Shown here one piece after another: positions 1 through 10,321 of a stretch of 36,738 nt of DNA (its first letter is position 1; each line of letters begins with the position of its first letter). The stretch is from a virus. The DNA is taken from IMG/VR virus record IMGVR_UViG_3300005527_000134, positions 1-36,738 of that record; one strand, written 5' to 3'. Made by a program: the position numbers and the translations under genes. The notes under the pieces were generated by a model that saw only the letters and a program-made list of their open reading frames with translations, was not told the origin of the DNA and made no database searches.

Positions 1-2
1 GG

Positions 3-3000
3 ACTGATGATAACCTATTGACCGTGGGCAATGTTTCAGTCACTGGCAACATAGATGGCGGTAATCTACGCACAGCAGGGCAGGTTACAGCTACTGGTAA
101 CGTCACTGGTGGTAACTTGAATGCCACAGGCTTGAGCCTAAGTGGCAACGTTGTCAGTGCATTAGTGTCTGCGGCAAATATAACAACCACAGCCAACATC
201 AGTGGCGGATACATTTTAGGTAATGGCAGTGCGTTGACTGGCTTGCCAGCAGGATATGCCAACTCAGATGTTTCAACATACTTGGCCAGTGGTACTGAAA
301 CTGCTAATATTATCACAACTGCCAATGTCAGTGGCGGAAATTTAGTTTCAACTGGTTTGGTCAGCGTTGCTGGCAACGTTATTGCTAACAACATTAATAC
401 AACTCAAAGCGTAACTGGCACAGTAATCAGTGCTTCGGGCAACATCACAGGTGGGAATGTAAACACAGGCGGCCAAGTGGTTGCTACTGCTAATGTGTCA
501 GGTGGCAATTTAACCACAGCAGGACAAGTAAGCGCAACAGGCAATATTACTTCAGCAGCCAATGTGTCAGGTGGAAACTTGACCACAGGTGGTCTGATTA
601 GTGCAACTGGTAACATCACCGGTGGTAATATCTTAGGTGGTGCTAATGTTAATGCAACCACTCACACAGGTACTACAGTATCAGTAACTGCCAACGTAAC
701 TGGTGGAAACTTGACCACAGCAGGATTGATCACTGCTACAGGCAACATTGACGGCGCAAACATACGCACTCAAGGTACAGTAAGTGCCGCAGGTAATATT
801 ATCACTACAGGTTACTTTGTGGGTAACTTTGCCGGCAACATTACTGGTAACTTAACTGTTCCTGGTTCAAACACACAAGTGCTTTACAACGCCAATGGCA
901 ATGCTGGCGCAGTAGCAGGATTTACATATAACACAGACTCCAACACAATGACTGTGTTGGGAGTTGTATCTGCACAAGGAAATGTGATAGCTGGCAACGT
1001 GACCACAGTTGGTCAAGTCAGTGCCACAGGCAACGTGACTGGCAATTACTTTGTTGGTAATGGTGCATTGTTGACAGGCGTTGCAACAGGTACACCCACA
1101 CAAATTGTCAGCGGAACATCAAATGTTTCTATTGTAAGCTCAGGTGGCAACGTAGCAGTTGGGGTTGGCGGAACTGCCAATGTGGCGGTATATGCTGCAA
1201 CTGGCGAATATGTTACTGGCTTGATCAGTGCTACAGGCAATGTGTCAGGTGGTAATTTGACCACAGCAGGACAAGTTGTTGCTACAGCCAACGTGTCAGG
1301 TGGTAATTTGACCACAGCTGGCGAAGTAAGTGCTACAGGCAATGTAACTGGTGGCAACATCATGGGTGGCGCTAACGTTAACGCCACAACTCACACAGGT
1401 ACCACAGTCAGTGTAACTGCCAACGTGTCAGGTGGCAATCTAACTACAGCAGGTCAAATAAGTGCTACTGGTAACATTACTGGTGGTAACTTGAATATTG
1501 CTGGCAATATTGTAGACACTGGTGCTTTAACAATTATTACAGGTAGCAACGGCAACATTGCGTTGGCACCAAATGGTACAGGTATAGTCACAGCGTCTGG
1601 CGCATTTAGTGCTGTTGGCAACATCACTGGTGGTAATATTTTAGGTGGTGCTAATGTCAACGCAACTACCCACACAGGTACTACAGTATCAGTAACTGCC
1701 AACGTGACTGGTGGCAATCTAACCACAGCAGGACAAGTAAGTGCTACTGGCAACATCACTGGTGGCAATATCTTAGGTGGTGCTAACGTTAATGCAACCA
1801 CTCACACAGGTACTACAGTCTCGGTAACTGGCAACATCACTGGTGGCAATATCTTAGGTGGCGCCAATGTCAACGCAACCACTCACACAGGTACCACAGT
1901 ATCAGTAACTGCCAACGTAACTGGTGGTAATTTGGTAACAGCTGGTACGGCCAACGTAGCAAGCATAGTCACAAGCGGCACTGCAATTGTAACTGGTAAC
2001 GTAACTGGTGGCAATTTGTTGACTGCTGGCGTAGTTTCTGCAACTGGTAACGTCACAGGTGGCAACATTGTTACCACAGGCGCTGGCGGCAACATTACTG
2101 GTGCCAACGTTATCACAGCAACAACATTGAGTGCAACTGGTGTTGTTGTTGCAACAGGCAATGTCAGCGGTGGCAATTTGACCACAGTTGGCAATGTCAG
2201 CGCATCAGGTAACGTAGCTGGTAATTACATTTTGGGTAACGGTGCATTGCTGTCAGGCATTGCAGCCGGTACTCCTACAAAGATTGCTAACGGTACTACA
2301 GAAGCCAATATTGGTGTCACTGGTGGTAACGCCAACATTTCTGTTGGTGGTATTGCCAATGTGGCAGTGTTTGCCAATACTGGTGCGTTTGTAACTGGAC
2401 TGATCAGTGCTACTGGTAATGTAACCGGTGGCAATTTGGTAACTATTGGAACTGGTAACATAGCTGCATTGGTAGTTTCTACTACAGCCAATATTACAGG
2501 TAACGTAACTGGTGGTAATTTATTAACTGCTGGATTGATTTCTGCAACTGGCAACATCACTGGCGGCAATTTGAATGCTACCGGCTTGAGTCTAAGTGGC
2601 AATGTTGTAAGTGCATTGACCAGCGCGGCAAATATCACAACCACTGCCAACATCAGCGGTGGATACGTGTTAGGCAATGGTGCTCTGTTAACTGGCGTTG
2701 TGGCCACCAGCATTGGTACACTGCCAAGTGTGAGTGTAACTGGCAATACTGTAACTGGCAACTTGAATGCATTGGAACAAGTTAGTGCCGTGGGCAACAT
2801 CACCGGTGGCAACATTTTGTTTGGCACATTCAAATTACTTGGTAATGGTGATGCACAAGTTGGTAATTTAACAGTTACTAATGGCCCAGGTACTGGCAAC
2901 ATTGTTGCTGGTAGCATCATAAGTGCCACAGGTAATATATTAAGCGGTAGTAATATCATTGCAACTGCCAATGTCACTGGCGGCAATATTACCACTGCTG

Positions 3001-6000
3001 GATTGATTTCTGCAACTGGCAACATCACCGGCGGTAACATATTGGGCGGCGGAGTTGGTACTCAAATCAGCACAGGCGGCAATGTTAATGGCGCGGCGTT
3101 CAATGGTAATGTATATTTTGGCACTGGTATAGTAACAGGCACTGGTAACATCACCGGCGGCAATATTGCAGTTTCGGGTGTGTTGTTGTCTACTAATACA
3201 GTTTCAGCAACTGGTAATATCACTGGCGGCAATATTGGAACAGCTGGAAATATCACTAGCACAAACACTGTTATTGCTGAAAATATCATAGTTGGACCAG
3301 GCATCACCGGTGGTAACATCAGTGCACTGGCCAATATCACAGGTGGCAATTTGCTCACAGGTGGTATAGTAACTGCTACAGGCAATGTAACTGGTGGCAA
3401 TTTGGTCACAGGTGGATTGATCAGTGCCGCAGCCAACGTCATTGGCGGTAATTTAATCACAGTTGGAACAGTCAACGGCGCCACACTTAACATCACTGGT
3501 AATGCAGTTGTGGGTGGTGACTTGACTGTTGATGGCAATGTTATCTACATTAACATCACAGACTTAAATGTTCAAGATCCAATTATTGGATTAGGCCGTG
3601 GTGCCAACAACACACCTCTTACAGTCAACGATAACAAAGATCGTGGCGAACAAATGTGGTATTATACCACTGCTGAGAATTCAGCGTTTATTGGTTATCA
3701 AAACTCCACAGGCAATTTGATTGCAGCCAGCAACGTAAGCATTGCTAACGAAATTGTCACAGTCAACAGCTACGGTACATTTGTGGTTGGTGCATTGGCA
3801 GCAGCATCTGTAACTTCTACTGCTACCATAGCAGCCGGCAACGTGACCACAGCAGGATTGATCAGTGCCGCAGGCAATGTCACAGGTGGTAATGTTAGAA
3901 CTGTTGGACAAGTTAGTGCCACAGGCAACATCACTGGTGGCAATGTTGGTACTGGTATCTTAACAGCAACCACAGTTAGCGCAACAGCCAATATCACTGG
4001 TGGTAATATTCTTACTGGCGGAGCAATTAGTGCAACTGGTTTGATTGTAGCAACTGGCAATATCACCGGCGGAAATATTGACACCACAGGAACAATCAGT
4101 GCATCTGGACTGAATGTAACTGCTAACACAGCCACTGGAAATTTAACCACAGCGGGCATAGTAAGTGCAACTGGCAACATCACTGGTGGCAACATCACTG
4201 GTGGTATTTTGTCAGCCACAGGCAACGTAGTTGGTGGAAATGTATCAACTGCAGGTTTGATCCTGGCAACTGGCAACATCACAGGCGGTAATTTGAATGC
4301 CGCAGGATTGAGTTTGAGTGGTAATGTTCAGAGTGCATTGAACTCTACTTCTAACGTCACAACCACAGGCAACATCAGTGCCGGCTACTATGCTGGTAAT
4401 GGTAGTTTGTTAACTGGCGTGGTTGCCACTGCAATTGGTACTTTACCTAGCTTGAGTGTAACTGGTAACGTTGATAGTGGAAATCTACGCACAGCAGGGT
4501 TAGTTTCAGCCACAGGCAACATTGACGGTGGCAACTTGCTGACAGGTGGCACAATCACAGCCACAGGCAACATTTTTGGTGGTAATCTGCAAGGTGCATT
4601 GATTTCTGCCACAACAGCAATATCAGCTACTGGCAACGTGATTGGTGGCAACATTGTCACAGGTGGATTGATCACAGCCACAGGCAACATTGTTTCTACT
4701 GCCAACGTTGCAGGTGGTAATGTGGTTGCTACCACTTTGGTACAAGGTGCTGGACTTAGTGCTACAGGCAACATTGATGGCGGCAACTTAACAGTTAGCG
4801 GTGGAGTAACAGCCACAGCCAATGTGTCAGGTGGCAATTTGGTCACTGGTGGTTTGGCTGCAATCACTGGCAACGTAACTGGTGGCAATTTACGCACAGT
4901 TGGTTTGGTAACAGCAACTGGTAATGTCACTGGCGGCAATATCACAACAGCTGGTGAAGTAAGTGCAACAGGTAATGTAACTGGTGGCAATGTCAACGGC
5001 AGTATTGTTAGTGCAACAACCAATGTCACAGCAGGCGGCACAGTAAGTGCGCAAGGTAATGTAACTGGCGGTAATATTGTTACTGGTGGATTGATCACTG
5101 CTACTGGTACTATCACTTCTGCTGCTAACGTAGCAGGTGGAAACTTAACAACTGGTGGTGCTGTTAGCGCAGCTGGTAATATCACAGCCGCAGCCAACAT
5201 TGCTGGTGGCAATATTTCAACTGCTGGGTTGATTGTAGCAACAGGTAACATCACAGCTATAGCTAACATTGCTGGCGGCAATATTTCAACAGGCAATGCA
5301 ATTGCAGGTGGCAGCATATTATCAAGTACCACTCTCAGTGCAGTGGGCAATGTGATTGGTGGCAATATCAATACTGGCGGACAAGTTAGTGCTACTGGTG
5401 CCATTACAGGCGCAAATATTTCTGGTACAAATTATACAGGTACCACACTCAGTGTTACAGGCAATATTGACGGCGGCAACATCAGAACAGTTGGTCAACT
5501 TTCAGCAACAGGTAACATCACTGGTGCAAATGTCATAGCAACCACATTTATTGGTAACTTGCAAGGTAATATCTCCCTAGCAGGCAGTAATACTCAAGTG
5601 TTGTTTAATGACGGCGGCATTGTTGGTGGTACTGCTGGCATGGTGTTTGACAAAACTACCAATGCACTCAGCATCACTGGCACATTTGCCACAAACGGTG
5701 TGGCAGCAGACATCAACGTTGGCGGCAGAATTTCAGTAGCTGGTAACATTTTGACTGGTACTGGCAACATCAGTGGCGGCAACGTTTTGAGTGGTGCTCA
5801 AATTAGCGGTATTGGTAACGTCACAGGCGGTAACATTGTCACAGGTGGATTGATAACTGCAACAGGTACAATCACTTCTGCTGCCAACGTTGTGGGCGGA
5901 AACATCACCACAGGTGGTCAAGTAAGTGCAACAGGTAACATCACTGGCGGTAACATTATTACCGCAGGCGCAAGTGGTAACATCACTGGTGCCAATGTAA

Positions 6001-6566
6001 TCTCGGCTACCACATTGAGTGCAACTGCCAACGTAAATGGCGGCAATGTTATCAGTGTAGCATTGGTACAAGGTGCAACGGTCAGCGCAACTGGTAACGT
6101 GATTGGTGGCAATGTAACCACAGCAGGTTTAGTGTCAGCAACTGGCAATCTTGCTACTGGTGCCAACGTAGTAGCATCTGGATATGCTACCGTAACTGGC
6201 AATATCACAGGCGGCAATATTATCACTGCAGGAACAGCCACAGTAACTGGTAACATAACCAGTGGAAACATAGCAGCTACAAATCACACAGGAACCACAG
6301 TCAGTATCACTGGCAACGTGATTGGTGGCAACTTGACCACAGGTGGATTAATAACTGCAACAGGCAATATAACTGGTGGCAATGTCAACGCCACAGGATT
6401 GAGCTTGAGTGGCAACGTGGTTTCTGCAATCACAATGACTGCAAATATCACCACTACAGGCAATATTTCAGGTGGAAATATCTCAGCTACAGGTAACATA
6501 AATATTGCTGGACAGTTGGCGGCAACCATAGCAGACGCAACAGCATTGGCAATAGCATTAGGATAA
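3..6566 (+). CDS. Giant repeat-rich tail fibre/virion protein, 5' end missing
   Basis: The reading frame is open to the left edge (codons from base 3 read T-D-D-N-L-L), so the TTG at 18 is not a credible start and the N-terminus lies outside the window. The visible part, about 2187 residues, is almost entirely a degenerate repeat of about 17 residues, such as SATGNITGGNLxTAGxV. Rarer cassettes interrupt it: SLSGNVVSAL...GGYxLGNG (four copies), GSNTQVLxN (two copies), GGANVNATTHTGTTVSVT (five copies) and one non-repeat domain around bases 3500-3790 (NVQDPIIGLGRG). The composition is very rich in Gly, Asn, Thr, Ala and Val, with almost no Cys. Low-complexity beta-repeat fibres of this kind are common in marine myoviruses. 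A role as a long tail fibre or host-contact filament is inferred from composition and from the fibre genes that follow. It ends 3 bases before the next gene, suggesting one operon. Confidence 0.8.
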   Translation, partial: TDDNLLTVGNVSVTGNIDGGNLRTAGQVTATGNVTGGNLNATGLSLSGNVVSALVSAANITTTANISGGYILGNGSALTGLPAGYANSDVSTYLASGTETANIITTANVSGGNLVSTGLVSVAGNVIANNINTTQSVTGTVISASGNITGGNVNTGGQVVATANVSGGNLTTAGQVSATGNITSAANVSGGNLTTGGLISATGNITGGNILGGANVNATTHTGTTVSVTANVTGGNLTTAGLITATGNIDGANIRTQGTVSAAGNIITTGYFVGNFAGNITGNLTVPGSNTQVLYNANGNAGAVAGFTYNTDSNTMTVLGVVSAQGNVIAGNVTTVGQVSATGNVTGNYFVGNGALLTGVATGTPTQIVSGTSNVSIVSSGGNVAVGVGGTANVAVYAATGEYVTGLISATGNVSGGNLTTAGQVVATANVSGGNLTTAGEVSATGNVTGGNIMGGANVNATTHTGTTVSVTANVSGGNLTTAGQISATGNITGGNLNIAGNIVDTGALTIITGSNGNIALAPNGTGIVTASGAFSAVGNITGGNILGGANVNATTHTGTTVSVTANVTGGNLTTAGQVSATGNITGGNILGGANVNATTHTGTTVSVTGNITGGNILGGANVNATTHTGTTVSVTANVTGGNLVTAGTANVASIVTSGTAIVTGNVTGGNLLTAGVVSATGNVTGGNIVTTGAGGNITGANVITATTLSATGVVVATGNVSGGNLTTVGNVSASGNVAGNYILGNGALLSGIAAGTPTKIANGTTEANIGVTGGNANISVGGIANVAVFANTGAFVTGLISATGNVTGGNLVTIGTGNIAALVVSTTANITGNVTGGNLLTAGLISATGNITGGNLNATGLSLSGNVVSALTSAANITTTANISGGYVLGNGALLTGVVATSIGTLPSVSVTGNTVTGNLNALEQVSAVGNITGGNILFGTFKLLGNGDAQVGNLTVTNGPGTGNIVAGSIISATGNILSGSNIIATANVTGGNITTAGLISATGNITGGNILGGGVGTQISTGGNVNGAAFNGNVYFGTGIVTGTGNITGGNIAVSGVLLSTNTVSATGNITGGNIGTAGNITSTNTVIAENIIVGPGITGGNISALANITGGNLLTGGIVTATGNVTGGNLVTGGLISAAANVIGGNLITVGTVNGATLNITGNAVVGGDLTVDGNVIYINITDLNVQDPIIGLGRGANNTPLTVNDNKDRGEQMWYYTTAENSAFIGYQNSTGNLIAASNVSIANEIVTVNSYGTFVVGALAAASVTSTATIAAGNVTTAGLISAAGNVTGGNVRTVGQVSATGNITGGNVGTGILTATTVSATANITGGNILTGGAISATGLIVATGNITGGNIDTTGTISASGLNVTANTATGNLTTAGIVSATGNITGGNITGGILSATGNVVGGNVSTAGLILATGNITGGNLNAAGLSLSGNVQSALNSTSNVTTTGNISAGYYAGNGSLLTGVVATAIGTLPSLSVTGNVDSGNLRTAGLVSATGNIDGGNLLTGGTITATGNIFGGNLQGALISATTAISATGNVIGGNIVTGGLITATGNIVSTANVAGGNVVATTLVQGAGLSATGNIDGGNLTVSGGVTATANVSGGNLVTGGLAAITGNVTGGNLRTVGLVTATGNVTGGNITTAGEVSATGNVTGGNVNGSIVSATTNVTAGGTVSAQGNVTGGNIVTGGLITATGTITSAANVAGGNLTTGGAVSAAGNITAAANIAGGNISTAGLIVATGNITAIANIAGGNISTGNAIAGGSILSSTTLSAVGNVIGGNINTGGQVSATGAITGANISGTNYTGTTLSVTGNIDGGNIRTVGQLSATGNITGANVIATTFIGNLQGNISLAGSNTQVLFNDGGIVGGTAGMVFDKTTNALSITGTFATNGVAADINVGGRISVAGNILTGTGNISGGNVLSGAQISGIGNVTGGNIVTGGLITATGTITSAANVVGGNITTGGQVSATGNITGGNIITAGASGNITGANVISATTLSATANVNGGNVISVALVQGATVSATGNVIGGNVTTAGLVSATGNLATGANVVASGYATVTGNITGGNIITAGTATVTGNITSGNIAATNHTGTTVSITGNVIGGNLTTGGLITATGNITGGNVNATGLSLSGNVVSAITMTANITTTGNISGGNISATGNINIAGQLAATIADATALAIALG
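611..1930 (+). repeat. Five dispersed copies of a THTGTT cassette in the fibre gene
   Basis: The coding cassette GGANVNATTHTGTTVSVT recurs five times with high nucleotide similarity, near 635-690, 1362-1416, 1643-1700, 1773-1829 and 1854-1910. Differences are mostly synonymous third-position changes (for example GCTAATGTTAATGC against GCTAACGTTAACGC). This suggests in-frame duplication followed by drift under selection on the protein. Boundaries are approximate because the flanking repeat is itself similar. Confidence 0.75.
1044..2420 (+). repeat. Pair of 198-nt direct repeats (1044-1241 and 2223-2420)
   Basis: Both segments are 198 nt and encode a related 66-residue cassette starting NYFVGNGALLTGV or NYILGNGALLSGI, passing through GTPTxI and GGxANVAV, and ending TGLISATGN. 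They are 1179 nt apart and in the same frame. The protein pattern is conserved more than the DNA, so this is an older duplication than the 81-nt pair. Confidence 0.7.
1749..1910 (+). repeat. 81-nt perfect-period tandem duplication
   Basis: Two adjacent units, 1749-1829 and 1830-1910, each 81 nt (27 codons), encode GNITGGNILGGANVNATTHT followed by GTTVSVT. They differ at only a few positions. This is the clearest recent tandem duplication in the fibre gene and keeps the frame. Confidence 0.8.
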
Positions 6567-6569
6567 AAA

Positions 6570-6905
6570 ATGGCAAACACTTTTACACGAAAACTCAGCA
6601 GACTTGTTGGAACCACAGCTACCTCAGTTGGTGCGTACACAGTTGCGGCAAATACAACCGCAGTTGTGGTTGGACTTTCTTTGACCAATGTCACATCAAG
6701 TGCAATTGCAGCCAACGTGATTATTTTAGATAACGCAGCGCAAACCACTCGATTGGCAGTAAATGCACCTATTTCAGCAGGGTCAAGTTTGGTTGTAGGA
6801 GGCGGCGATCAAAAGATTGTGTTGGTCACAGGAGATCAATTGCAAGTTCAAAGTAGCGCAGCTACCAGTATTGATGCAGTAATGAGCATAATGGAAATCA
6901 CATAA
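6570..6905 (+). CDS. Small conserved virion protein
   Basis: This 111-aa protein begins MANTFTRKLSRLVGTTATSV and is rich in Ala, Val, Thr and Ser in alternating patterns expected of a small beta-sandwich. It contains LVVGGGDQKIVL and ends DAVMSIMEIT. From memory, proteins of this shape (MANTFTRK start, VGGDQKVVL middle, short acidic-hydrophobic end) recur beside fibre genes in T4-like marine phages and are called virion structural proteins; no precise role is known to me. It has no Cys, no signal peptide and no membrane segment. It starts 3 bases after the giant fibre gene, and its TAA overlaps the next ATG as TAATG, so translation is probably coupled. A fibre-base adaptor or decoration role is possible but not shown. 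Confidence 0.75.
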   Translation: MANTFTRKLSRLVGTTATSVGAYTVAANTTAVVVGLSLTNVTSSAIAANVIILDNAAQTTRLAVNAPISAGSSLVVGGGDQKIVLVTGDQLQVQSSAATSIDAVMSIMEIT

Positions 6906-9900
6906 TGAGTTACGTTGGCCTAAATCCGCAACAACAACTGCTGAACACCAGCACACAGACCTTTAGTGGCAATGCGGTAGCATATCAGTTCACTTTGGGT
7001 CGAGCCGTTGCATCAGCGTCTGACTTGGACGTGATGATTGACCAAACTCTACAACGTCCATTCACTGACTACGAAGCCGAAAATGTAAGTTTGTTGTTTC
7101 AAACACCACCTCCTAGTGGTACCAACAACATCACGGTTACCTATCGTGCAGGCGCACTTAACTCTTTAAATCTCACAGCCAACGCATTTGGCGCTGGCAC
7201 AGTTGGCGCACCTAGTGTGTACTCAGTAGCAGCCAACAACACTGGTATATATTGGCCAAATGCTACCACAATGGTCATGACTGTGGCAGGTGGCAATCGT
7301 GCCACTTTCAGTAGTAATGTTGAATCAACCAGCAATGTAACAGGTGCGTTGACAGTAACAGGTGGAGTTGGCGTTACTGGTAATATCAACACCAGCGGAG
7401 CAGTGACCATTACCAATGCTACTAACAGTGGCAATGTAACCACTGGCGCATTAACTGTGGCAGGTGGTGCAGGCATTGTTGGTAACTTAAATATTGGCGG
7501 CGACATTACCTGTGTGGGCGATTTTACAGTTAATGGAACATTTACCACAACAGGCACAGACAGTTTAGAGGTAAACGATCCGTTTATCTTCTTGGCCAAT
7601 GCCAATCCGGGTGACACATTCGATTCTGGTGTGATCACTGAATACTTTGATGGCGTCAACACACGTTATTCTGGATATTTCCGTGACATCACAGATGCCA
7701 AATACAAACTCTTTGGTAATCTAATCGTCAAACCAACCACAGTTGTTGACACAGCCAATGCCAGTTTCACATACAATGATTTGATTCTGGCCAATTTGAG
7801 TGCTACAGGCAACGTTAGTGGAACATATATTTTGGGCAACGGTGCATTGCTGAGTGGTATTACAACTGAGACCAGTCAAATTTTCAATGGTACCAGTCGA
7901 GTTATTATTCCATCAGCAGCTGGTAATATTGTTAACAACGTTAATGGAGTAACAATTGCCACAGTTTGGTCAGGCGGCCTTGTTGTAACTGGTGCCATAA
8001 GTGGATCAACTACACTTTTGGTAACTGGCAACGTCACAGGTGGTAACATAACCACAGCTGGCGAAGTAACTGGCACAGGCAACATAACTTCAGCAGCTAA
8101 CATATCTGCTGGTAACATTTTAACAGGCGGCATGTTCAGCGCCGCAGGTAACATTACTGGTGCAAACGTCAACACTGGCGGTTTGGTATTGGCCACTGGC
8201 AATGTCACAGGTGGTAACTTGCGCACAGCTGGTCAAGCCAGCGCTGGTGGTAACGTCATTGGTGGTAACGTAACCACAGCTGGATCAGTTTCGGCAGCTG
8301 GTGTTGTATACGGAGACAGTTTTAGTGCAGCAAATGGTGTTAGTGCTGGCACAACAGTTGCGGCAACTACAGATATCACTGCTGGTGGCACAATATCAGC
8401 GGTGGGAACAATCACTGGTGACGGTGGCGTAACATCTTCTGCAAACATAGCAGGCGGCAACATCACAACTGGTGGTGTAGTTAGCGCCACTGCTAACGTA
8501 ATTGGTGGTAACATAACCACAGCTGGTCAGATAATATCATCTAAACTTGGCAGCTCAGCGGCTAATGCAGGCCAAATTTTCTTGAATGGTGCTGGTAACA
8601 ATCGAATTGATTTCAACACAAACGGTACCGATGCTCCGGCATATACCACAAGAAGTGCTGGTACTAAAATTACATTATTCCCTTCGGTGGGTGCAACCAA
8701 TGCAGATTATGCCATTGGTATTGACATCAGTACGCTATGGAACAGCGTGCCAGGCAATGACGGTTCGCAATTTTTCAAATGGTACGGCGGCACAACACTG
8801 GTTGGAAGTTTAAGTAGCACAGGTATATTGTCAATTGTGGGTAATGTGATTGGTGGTAACATCAATACTGGTGGAATAGTTTCATCTACAGGTAATGTGG
8901 TTGGCGGAAACGTAATTGCAACCACATTGGTTCAAAGTACTTCAGTCAGTGCCACTGGTAACATCACAGGTGGAAACGTACTTACTGGTGGAATTGCCAG
9001 TGCCACAGGTAATATCACAGGCGGCAACATTATCACAGGTGGTGCTATATCTGCAGGTGGTGCTGTTAGTGCCACAGGCAACGTGGTTGGTGGCAATGTC
9101 ACTGCAACCACAGCAGTCACAGCAGGTTCAGGTGGTGTGAGTGCAACAGGCAACGTCACAGGCGGTAATTTAGTTACTGCTGGAATTATTACATCAACTG
9201 GTAACATAACATCAGCTGGCAACATTGCTGGCGGTAATATTTTAGGCACCACACTAGTGCAAGGATCAATTGTTAGTGCCACAGCCAACGTGTTGGCAGC
9301 AGCTAACATTTCAGCAGCTGGCACTGTGTTGGCAGCTCAGTTGAGTTTGAGCGGTAACATTATCAGTGCTGTAGCAACCACAGGCAATATCACAGGCGCT
9401 AACGTCAATGCCACGCTTGCATTGAGTGCAGTTGGCAACATCACAGGCGGCAATATTTCAACTGCTGGTAACTTGGCAGCACCAACCGCAGCTCAAAATA
9501 CCAATACTACACAAGTGGCAACTACTGCATTTGTTATTGGTCAAGCCAGCTCAACTTCACCAGGTGCAGTTGGGTCAGCCGCAGTTGGAACAGGTACAAC
9601 TTTTGCCCGAGCAGACCACACTCACTCAGGTGTTACAAACATCACCACCAGCAGTGGATTAAGCACCAATACCAATGCTACTGGTGCAGTTTCAATTACC
9701 AACACTGGTGTTACATCAGCTGTGGCTGGCACAGGTGTTGGCGTAAGTGGAGCAACAGGTGCTGTTACAATTAGTATTGGACAGTCAGTAGCAACAGGTG
9801 CAACTCCAACATTTGCTGGATTAACAGTTGGCACAGGATCAATTACTGGCGGCAACATTATCAATGGCAACGGCAACGGCGTTGGTAACATTGGTAGTTC

Positions 9901-10321
9901 AACAGTGTATTTCAACACTGGTTTCTTGAAAGCAACCACAGCACAATACGCTGACTTGGCAGAAAATTATTCTGCCGATGCCGTGTATGCACCAGGCACT
10001 GTGTTGGTGTTTGGCGGTGACAACGAAGTCACAATGGCAAACAAGGTCAGTGACCCCAAAGTGGCTGGTGTGGTTTCTACCAATCCTGCACACTTGATGA
10101 ACAGTGTGATGGAAGCTGAACACATTGTGGCAGTGGCACTAACTGGACGAGTTCCAGCGCAAGTGATTGGACCTGTGAAGAAAGGCGACATGATGGTGTC
10201 AGCAATCAACGGTCGTGCGCAGGCCTGTGCTACTCCTGCAATGGGCACAGTGATAGGCAAAGCATTGCAAGACTTTGATGGCGATCAAGGTACGATTGAA
10301 ATTGTTGTAGGAAGATTATAA
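6905..10321 (+). CDS. Tail fibre protein with conserved C-terminal domain
   Basis: This 1138-aa protein has three parts. Residues 1-85 or so (MSYVGLNPQQQ...LQRPFTDYE) form a compact module also seen in the next gene and are probably the virion-attachment end. The middle is the same SATGNITGGN repeat as the upstream giant fibre. It is interrupted near bases 7490-7790 by a non-repeat domain containing SLEVNDPFIFLANAN and RYSGYFRDITDAKYKLFG, a motif set frequent in marine phage fibres. Near bases 9478-9640 come PTAAQNTNTTQVATTAFV and GTGTTFARADHTHSG, classic fibre-tip motifs. Residues 1007-1138 (YADLAENYSADAVYAPGTVL...GTIEIVVGRL) form a globular C-terminal domain common at the ends of such fibres, possibly for trimerisation, self-processing or receptor contact. 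It starts on a TAATG overlap. Confidence 0.85.
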   Translation: MSYVGLNPQQQLLNTSTQTFSGNAVAYQFTLGRAVASASDLDVMIDQTLQRPFTDYEAENVSLLFQTPPPSGTNNITVTYRAGALNSLNLTANAFGAGTVGAPSVYSVAANNTGIYWPNATTMVMTVAGGNRATFSSNVESTSNVTGALTVTGGVGVTGNINTSGAVTITNATNSGNVTTGALTVAGGAGIVGNLNIGGDITCVGDFTVNGTFTTTGTDSLEVNDPFIFLANANPGDTFDSGVITEYFDGVNTRYSGYFRDITDAKYKLFGNLIVKPTTVVDTANASFTYNDLILANLSATGNVSGTYILGNGALLSGITTETSQIFNGTSRVIIPSAAGNIVNNVNGVTIATVWSGGLVVTGAISGSTTLLVTGNVTGGNITTAGEVTGTGNITSAANISAGNILTGGMFSAAGNITGANVNTGGLVLATGNVTGGNLRTAGQASAGGNVIGGNVTTAGSVSAAGVVYGDSFSAANGVSAGTTVAATTDITAGGTISAVGTITGDGGVTSSANIAGGNITTGGVVSATANVIGGNITTAGQIISSKLGSSAANAGQIFLNGAGNNRIDFNTNGTDAPAYTTRSAGTKITLFPSVGATNADYAIGIDISTLWNSVPGNDGSQFFKWYGGTTLVGSLSSTGILSIVGNVIGGNINTGGIVSSTGNVVGGNVIATTLVQSTSVSATGNITGGNVLTGGIASATGNITGGNIITGGAISAGGAVSATGNVVGGNVTATTAVTAGSGGVSATGNVTGGNLVTAGIITSTGNITSAGNIAGGNILGTTLVQGSIVSATANVLAAANISAAGTVLAAQLSLSGNIISAVATTGNITGANVNATLALSAVGNITGGNISTAGNLAAPTAAQNTNTTQVATTAFVIGQASSTSPGAVGSAAVGTGTTFARADHTHSGVTNITTSSGLSTNTNATGAVSITNTGVTSAVAGTGVGVSGATGAVTISIGQSVATGATPTFAGLTVGTGSITGGNIINGNGNGVGNIGSSTVYFNTGFLKATTAQYADLAENYSADAVYAPGTVLVFGGDNEVTMANKVSDPKVAGVVSTNPAHLMNSVMEAEHIVAVALTGRVPAQVIGPVKKGDMMVSAINGRAQACATPAMGTVIGKALQDFDGDQGTIEIVVGRL

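Noticed and set aside
1044-2420. Repeats that might be read as a CRISPR array
   Set aside because: The repeats are in-frame coding units of a fibre protein with drifting third positions; there are no short identical repeats with unique spacers and no cas genes.
404-6271. Long minus-strand open frames (such as 2225-3040 and 4388-5404) encoding proline/leucine/valine-rich chains
   Set aside because: They are the reverse complement of the GGC/GGT-rich fibre repeat, which lacks stop triplets in that frame. Their content (LPPVTLPVA repeats) is a mirror of the coding repeat, they lack ribosome sites, and they lie entirely within a strongly supported plus-strand gene.
7141-9939. Minus-strand proline-rich frames and plus-strand frame-shifted frames in the second fibre gene
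   Set aside because: Same cause as in the first fibre; no start signals and they overlap a well-supported gene throughout.
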